Source: an uncultured Prevotellaceae bacterium
Lineage (GTDB): Bacteria > Bacteroidota > Bacteroidia > Bacteroidales > Bacteroidaceae
NCBI GenBank assembly: GCA_900319385.1
Contig: ONOG01000005.1
Span: 1 to 64,000, forward strand
Length of the DNA stretch: 64,000 nucleotides
Reading direction: 5' to 3'
Shown here: piece after piece, positions 59,186 through 64,000 of the stretch
Numbering within the stretch: position 1 is the first letter of the stretch
How the letters are laid out: each line of letters begins with the position of its first letter
The notes under the pieces: model-generated
The model's input: the letters and a program-made list of their open reading frames with translations, nothing else
Databases searched by the model: none
Told to the model about the DNA's origin: nothing
Translations under genes and position numbers: made by a program

Positions 59186-61594
59186 ATGAAATCGTTGACC
59201 TTCAGCCTGCTCCTGCTCGTCAGCACCGTGGCGACAGCACAGAGCCGCACTTCGCAGCTATGGAACTTTGGCTGGCGTTTCCACGCCGGCGACATCGACA
59301 ACGCCGCATCGCCGACGTTGGACGACAGCCAGTGGCGCTGCGTCGATCTGCCCCACGACTTCCAGATCGAGCAGCCCTGGGTGGCACCCTCAGCCGACGA
59401 ACAGGCCGACAACAGCGACCCTGGAGCCAACCGCAAGAGCCGACTGAGTTCGCGCGGATTCAAGGAAATGGGCATCGGCTGGTATCGCAAGACGTTCACC
59501 CCCGCCGACTCGCTCGCGGGCCGACGCATCCTGCTCGACTTCGAGGGCATCATGCTGGTGGGCGACGTCTATCTGAACGGCGAACTCATCGGCGGAACGG
59601 ACTACGGCTACCTGGGTTTCGATGTTGACATCACGAAACGCCTGAAGTTCGGCCAGCCGAACGTCGTGGCGGTGCGTGCCGACACTCGCGACGTGAACAA
59701 CTCGCGCTGGTACACCGGTGGCGGACTGTACAGAGACGTGCACCTCGTCACGACCGACGCACGCCAGCACTTCACGCGCCACCCCCTGCAGATCCTCACA
59801 CCGAAGGTGGCTGCCGACCAAGCCGTGGTGACCGTGCAGGCCGAGTGCACCGTGCCGTTCGACTCGAAGACGAAAACCCTGAACTTCGGCGTACGCATCC
59901 TCGACAAAGACGGCCGCGTGGTCGATGAACGGGTGTGCCGACCCGTCTATCGTGCCCGACAGAAGACCAACGAATACCTCCTCGACAGCATCGTCGTGGC
60001 GAACCCCCACCTGTGGTCGTGCGACGACCCCTACCTCTACACCTGCGAAGTGCGCCTGCTCCGTCCCGACGGCAGCGAGGCCGACCGCACCGTGTCGCGC
60101 TTCGGCATCCGCACCCTGGAGTTCTCGCCACAGTTCGGACTGAAGCTCAATGGGCAGAAAGTGCTGCTCAAGGGCATCGCCAACCACCACACCCTCGGCG
60201 CCCTCGGTGCCGCCGCCTATCCCCGTGCCATCGAGAAACGCATACAACTGCTGAAGTCGTTCGGCTTCAACCACATCCGCACCTCGCACAACCCCTACAG
60301 CGAGAGTCTGCTCGACCTGTGCGACGAGTACGGCATCCTCGTCGTCGATGAGCTCTACGACAAATGGCTGAAGCAGTATTGCGGCGGACGTCGTTCGTGG
60401 GAAGAGCTCTGGCAGCACGACGTGCCGGAATGGGTGAAGCGCGACCGCAACCACCCGAGTGTGGTGATGTGGAGCCTGGGCAACGAACTGCAAACCTACT
60501 GGGAGCAGGCCTATGCCGACTGGGGTGTGACGCCCTACCGCCTACAGCGCGAACTCCTCCGACGCTACGACCGCACACGTCCCGTCACCGTGGCGATGCA
60601 CCCGCGCGGACGCAGCCTCGACACCGACTCGCTGCCGGCGCCGCTGGCCCTCGAGACCGACGTGGCCTCCTATAATTATAGGTACATGTATTTTCCTGGC
60701 GATGGGCGCCGCTTCCCCAACCTAATCTTCTATCAGAGCGAGGCAAACAACGCTATGATGGGGCCAAACTGGTTTGAAATGGACCTTGACCGCGTGTTGG
60801 GACTCGCCTATTGGGGCATGATCGACTATCTGGGCGAGAGCCAGGGCTGGCCCGCCAAGGGATGGAACCTCGGCGTGTTCGACATTTCGCTCGAGCCGAA
60901 GCCCAACGCCTGGTTCCTGCGCAGCTATTTCAGCGACGAACCGCTGGTGCACATCGGCGTGTTCGAGACGGCTCGGCTGTCGGAATGGAACGGAGAACAG
61001 CAAGGTGGTTCGCGCCTCACGCACAACTGGAACCAGCCTGCCGACGCCCGTCTCACCCTCCACACCTACACCAACTGCGACGAAGTGGAACTGATGGTGA
61101 ACGGCCGCAGCCTCGGCACCCAGCAGAACAACAAGGCGAACCCCAAGACACGTAATAAAATTGTCTGGACCGACGTGCCCTACGCTGCCGGCAAACTCGT
61201 CGCCATCGGCCGAAACGCCGGTCGCGAAGTCTGCCGCCACGAACTCGAAACCACCGGACCAGCCGTGCGCCTCAGCCTCGAAGCCGACAACAAGGCGTGG
61301 ACTGCCGACGGTCTGGACCTGCAGCACGTGCGTGTCTATGCCGTCGATGCCAAGGGCCGACGGGTCTATGACGCCACGCAGGAGGTGCAGTTCACACTGA
61401 CAGGCCCCGCACGCATCGTCGCGGTGTCGAGCGGCAACCACGACAGCGACGAACTCAACGCCACCAACCACCGCCGTCTGTACCAGGGCTCGGCGCTCTG
61501 CATCCTGCGTGCCGGTCGCGACTCGGGTGCGGTCAGCCTCACTGCGACAGCAGACGGACTGAAGTCTGCCACTCTGAAGTTCAAACTCCGATAA
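59186..61594 (+). CDS. Exported glycoside hydrolase family 2 enzyme
   Basis: 802 residues with a signal peptide (VSTVATAQ near residue 18). Order: sugar-binding jelly-roll (WNFGWRFHAGDI ... VYLNGELIGG), immunoglobulin-like domain, TIM barrel with the acid/base in NHPSVVMWSLGNE and a probable nucleophile in FYQSEANNAM, then C-terminal beta domains of the DUF4982 and Ig type. Activity is probably beta-galactosidase or a related exo-glycosidase. No SusC/SusD genes are adjacent, so it is not part of a classical polysaccharide locus. Confidence 0.92.
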   Translation: MKSLTFSLLLLVSTVATAQSRTSQLWNFGWRFHAGDIDNAASPTLDDSQWRCVDLPHDFQIEQPWVAPSADEQADNSDPGANRKSRLSSRGFKEMGIGWYRKTFTPADSLAGRRILLDFEGIMLVGDVYLNGELIGGTDYGYLGFDVDITKRLKFGQPNVVAVRADTRDVNNSRWYTGGGLYRDVHLVTTDARQHFTRHPLQILTPKVAADQAVVTVQAECTVPFDSKTKTLNFGVRILDKDGRVVDERVCRPVYRARQKTNEYLLDSIVVANPHLWSCDDPYLYTCEVRLLRPDGSEADRTVSRFGIRTLEFSPQFGLKLNGQKVLLKGIANHHTLGALGAAAYPRAIEKRIQLLKSFGFNHIRTSHNPYSESLLDLCDEYGILVVDELYDKWLKQYCGGRRSWEELWQHDVPEWVKRDRNHPSVVMWSLGNELQTYWEQAYADWGVTPYRLQRELLRRYDRTRPVTVAMHPRGRSLDTDSLPAPLALETDVASYNYRYMYFPGDGRRFPNLIFYQSEANNAMMGPNWFEMDLDRVLGLAYWGMIDYLGESQGWPAKGWNLGVFDISLEPKPNAWFLRSYFSDEPLVHIGVFETARLSEWNGEQQGGSRLTHNWNQPADARLTLHTYTNCDEVELMVNGRSLGTQQNNKANPKTRNKIVWTDVPYAAGKLVAIGRNAGREVCRHELETTGPAVRLSLEADNKAWTADGLDLQHVRVYAVDAKGRRVYDATQEVQFTLTGPARIVAVSSGNHDSDELNATNHRRLYQGSALCILRAGRDSGAVSLTATADGLKSATLKFKLR

Positions 61595-61617
61595 CACCTT
61601 CAGTGCATCCTTCTTTT

Positions 61618-61646
61618 TTTAACTCTTAACTTTTAACTTTTAACTT
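61618..61646 (+). repeat. Period-7 AACTTTT array
   Basis: Four AACTTTT-type heptamers between the GH2 gene and the YkvA-like gene. Confidence 0.7.
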
Positions 61647-61652
61647 CTACCC

Positions 61653-62078
61653 ATGGGAACAGTCACAAGAACAATCAGCAAAGCCGCATGGCTCAAAATG
61701 GCCAAGAAATTTGTAGGCGACAACACCAAGCTCATCGCACTGGCGGGAGAAGCCGTCAAGTATGTGGGCAATAAGAAAGGTAACCTCAAAGGCATCAAGG
61801 ACGACGTCTTGCTGCTCTGTGCCTACGTTCGCGATGTTGCCACAGGCCGCTACAAAGGCTATAAGGTCTGGCACTTGACGGTCATCGTCGCCGCCATCAT
61901 CTACCTGCTTTCGCCCATCGACGTCATTCCCGACTTCATCGTCGGCGGCTTCATCGACGACATGAGCGTCATCGCCTGGGCATTCTCACAAGTTGGAAAG
62001 GAACTGAGCGCCTACCGACAGTTCGCCGGTCTGGCTCCCACGCCTCACTCCGACCTCCCTGCATTGCCGGCTGAATGA
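61653..62078 (+). CDS. YkvA-family protein (DUF1232)
   Basis: 141 residues. The DUF1232 core with YLLSPIDVIPDFIVGGFIDD is near residues 88-107, preceded by a hydrophobic segment (WHLTVIVAAIIYLL). Function of the family is unknown; it is thought to be membrane-associated. The start follows a heptamer repeat with no clear promoter. A bidirectional terminator is found at 62124. Confidence 0.9.
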   Translation: MGTVTRTISKAAWLKMAKKFVGDNTKLIALAGEAVKYVGNKKGNLKGIKDDVLLLCAYVRDVATGRYKGYKVWHLTVIVAAIIYLLSPIDVIPDFIVGGFIDDMSVIAWAFSQVGKELSAYRQFAGLAPTPHSDLPALPAE

Positions 62079-62123
62079 GGCGACATCCACGCATCTGCCG
62101 AACACGCTCTGCCTATCCACAAC

Positions 62124-62163
62124 AAAAACAGCGCACTCACGATCGGGTGAGTGCGCTGTTTTT
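62124..62163. terminator. Bidirectional terminator between convergent genes
   Basis: AAAAACAGCGCACTCAC (62124-62140) and GTGAGTGCGCTGTTTTT (62147-62163): a perfect 17-bp stem with a 6-base loop and A/T-runs on both sides, serving the YkvA-like gene (plus) and the YfhO-like gene (minus). Confidence 0.9.
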
Positions 62164-62175
62164 GTGTGGATGAAG

Positions 62176-64000
62176 TCAGGCGTCCTGCTTTCGGCGGCGC
62201 AGCGTGAGGACAATGCCGGCGACGACCAGCAAGGCGAGCAGCCCCAACGCGACATAGGCAATCGTCTCGGTGGTGTGGACGGATTGGGGGTCGAAGGTCA
62301 TCTCGACCTTGTGCCGCCCGGCGGGAATCTGCATCGCACGCAGCACGTAGTCGGCGCGGAGAATCTCTGCAGGTTTGCCGTCGATGGTGGCAGTCCAGCC
62401 TGGGTAGTAGATTTCGGAGAAGACAGCCAGTCCGTCGTGTGCGTTGTCGGTCTCGTAGGTCACGCTGTTGGGCGTGAGGGATGTCTGGACGATGGTGGAA
62501 GAAGAGCCACCGTCTTCACTTTGTACTTTGTACTTTGTACCTTGCACATCCGTGAATGTGTGGGTATCGACGACTGCCGTCCGACGCGGATTGATGCGGT
62601 GCAGGGCGTCGAGCTCCTCGTTGGCATTGCCGACCGTGAGGACTTCATCGACAAACCAGGCGTTGCCGTAGGCCGAGGGGTTCTCGACCGGAATCTTCGC
62701 ATTGTTCTGCCCGCCGAGGATGAACCAGCGCGTGTTGAGCATGTTGAGCACAGGCATGAGGCTGTCGGTGTTGACCGCGGAGAAGTCGTAGATGGGGTGC
62801 GCGTAGTCGTTGGCTTCCATCATGGCCACGGTGTCGAGCGGTGCCAGCGAGAGCACAGTGTAAACGTTCTGCAGTTCGGGTGCGATGCAGGCTTCGACAA
62901 GTTCCTGATAGCGGCGCAGCTTGGCGGCGTGATAGCCTCCGATGCTGCTGAAGTAGAAGGCGGCAGAGTTGTCGTTGAAGGTCGAGACGGTGAGGTCAGC
63001 CACACGGTAGTTGCGCCCGTCGCCGCTCTTTTGCAGGATGTGCAGCTGGGCGTCGTTGGGGGCGGGAACCTGCGCCTGCTTCGGTGCCGGAGAGAACGTA
63101 CCATCGTTGATGTAGCGCTTGTTCACCTGCCACATGTCGAAAAGGCAAAGGGCAATCAGCGCAATGCCTCCCCAGCTCTTGCCGATCTGGGGCTTCTTCC
63201 AGAGGAAATACATCACCACGGCGCCGAGCATGATGAAGAGCACGGAGCGCCAGGCGTCGGCCGAGAGCATGGCGGCACGCATCGTCGAAAGACTGGCGAG
63301 GATGTTTTGGCCCATGTACTGGTCGAAGTAACCCTGTGCCACGTACTGGTCGATGGCCTGACGGTCGTAGTTCGACACACAGTCGCCTGTGAATGTAGGG
63401 AAGACAGCGAACAGCAGGCAGATGCCCACGGTGACGGCGGTCGAGGCGACCAGTGCGCGCAGCATACGCGGACGCTGCTCTTTCTCGCCACATCCTTCGC
63501 AGAAGGCTTTCAGGCCGAGCAGCGCCAGCAGCGGAATGGTGAACTCTGCCACGACGAGAATACTGGCGACGGTGCGGAACTTGGAGTACATCGGCACGTA
63601 GTCGATGAACAGATCGGTGAGCCACATGAGGTTCTTTCCCCACGACAGGAGGATGCTCAGCAGGGTGGCAGCCACGAGTGCCCACTTGAGCGCACTGCGG
63701 TTGGGCAACACGATGAGTGCGAGCACGAAGAGCATGCACAGCAGTGCACCGACATACACGGGGCCGCTGGTCATCGGCTGTTCGCCCCAGTACTGGGTGA
63801 AGGCTTGGTAGATGCCGGCATTGGCCAGTGTGGGATCGGCCTTCTTCATCGCCGTCTTACTCTGGCTGAGGGGCACACTGGCTCCACCTCGGAAGTCGGG
63901 CACGAGCAGCGTCCACGTCTCGTCGATGCCGTAGCTCCAGGCCGTGATGTAGTCGCGCTCGAGGCCGCTGTCCGTCTGGTTGGCGGCGTCGGTGCCTTCC
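62176..64000 (-). CDS. YfhO-family membrane protein, 5' part cut off by window end
   Basis: At least 608 residues; the frame is open to the edge and reads ...LERDYITAWSYGIDETWTLL at the window end, so the GTG at 63903 is not the start. About seven membrane helices lie between the window edge and 63100 (for example YVGALLCMLFVLALIVLP), followed by a large outer domain and a last helix before KKQDA-like basic residues. YfhO proteins are implicated in glycosyl transfer or lipid-linked envelope sugars. Codons near 62518-62544 consist of a period-7 TTTGTAC repeat (GTKYKVQSEDG in the protein). Confidence 0.85.
   Translation of the reverse strand, partial: EGTDAANQTDSGLERDYITAWSYGIDETWTLLVPDFRGGASVPLSQSKTAMKKADPTLANAGIYQAFTQYWGEQPMTSGPVYVGALLCMLFVLALIVLPNRSALKWALVAATLLSILLSWGKNLMWLTDLFIDYVPMYSKFRTVASILVVAEFTIPLLALLGLKAFCEGCGEKEQRPRMLRALVASTAVTVGICLLFAVFPTFTGDCVSNYDRQAIDQYVAQGYFDQYMGQNILASLSTMRAAMLSADAWRSVLFIMLGAVVMYFLWKKPQIGKSWGGIALIALCLFDMWQVNKRYINDGTFSPAPKQAQVPAPNDAQLHILQKSGDGRNYRVADLTVSTFNDNSAAFYFSSIGGYHAAKLRRYQELVEACIAPELQNVYTVLSLAPLDTVAMMEANDYAHPIYDFSAVNTDSLMPVLNMLNTRWFILGGQNNAKIPVENPSAYGNAWFVDEVLTVGNANEELDALHRINPRRTAVVDTHTFTDVQGTKYKVQSEDGGSSSTIVQTSLTPNSVTYETDNAHDGLAVFSEIYYPGWTATIDGKPAEILRADYVLRAMQIPAGRHKVEMTFDPQSVHTTETIAYVALGLLALLVVAGIVLTLRRRKQDA
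62518..62544. repeat. Period-7 TTTGTAC repeat inside the YfhO-like gene
   Basis: Three tandem TTTGTAC units and a partial one, in frame, encoding KYKVQ in a domain facing the outside. Confidence 0.7.

Noticed and set aside
59186..61594. Polysaccharide utilisation locus around the GH2 gene
   Set aside because: No SusC/SusD pair, hybrid sensor or second glycosidase lies beside it; neighbours are nucleoside kinases and a YkvA-like gene.

Overview
The window looks like chromosome from a GC-rich member of the Bacteroidales, most likely Prevotellaceae. Evidence seen in the sequence: repeated Bacteroidota-type promoters (TTTG, about 20 bases, then TAnnTTTG), a complete sprA gene of the type 9 secretion system, a TamB/TamA-like pair, SpmA-SpmB-type and AGCS transporters, YfhO, many exported proteins with SPI or SPII signals, and intergenic short-period repeats. 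The species cannot be named from this.

Layout. 1-1552: an exported fibronectin-like protein on the minus strand, possibly truncated, with a long structured leader. 1553-10206: tamB, tamA-like OMP and radA on plus. 10214-13130: a minus cluster of TetR regulator, fabG, rluA-type synthase, TM2 and DUF2752 proteins. 13811-20522: a DUF234-type ATPase, then an ECF sigma / membrane protein / exported protein / outer-membrane barrel operon joined by ATGA overlaps. 20585-31425: mostly minus, with a small two-gene unit (one frameshifted), a TPR-AraC membrane regulator, an outer-membrane receptor with a ToxR-like regulator, SpmAB, L,D-transpeptidase, AGCS symporter and M16 peptidase. 32000-44630: plus, with sprA, a hypothetical, S8 protease, xseA-xseB, ndk and M23 peptidase. 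44735-55872: accessory region with two paralogous membrane-tethered HTH-like proteins, a four-gene operon of exported proteins, a decayed lipoprotein copy and its intact relative, a small repeat-containing peptide gene, a fimbrillin-like lipoprotein and a PD-(D/E)XK nuclease. 56050-64000: initiator tRNA, rhodanese/metallo-beta-lactamase lipoprotein, two deoxynucleoside kinases, a GH2 glycosidase, a YkvA-like protein and the 3' part of yfhO.

How the genes fit together: envelope biogenesis (TamB/TamA-like, SprA, L,D-transpeptidase, M23, M16, S8) is interleaved with DNA and nucleotide functions (RadA, XseAB, Ndk, deoxynucleoside kinases). At least four one-component regulators are membrane-tethered, and two of them sit beside exported proteins they could plausibly control.

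The most notable unexplained structures are: (i) a dispersed intergenic element seen four times, each copy with exactly four 21-bp palindromic units between inverted flanks; (ii) an 80-residue protein with three 11-residue xGRxxYxxxxW repeats, preceded by a long foldable leader; (iii) a nested stem RNA-like structure at 1039-1155; (iv) 7-bp and 9-bp repeats, some of which run into reading frames.
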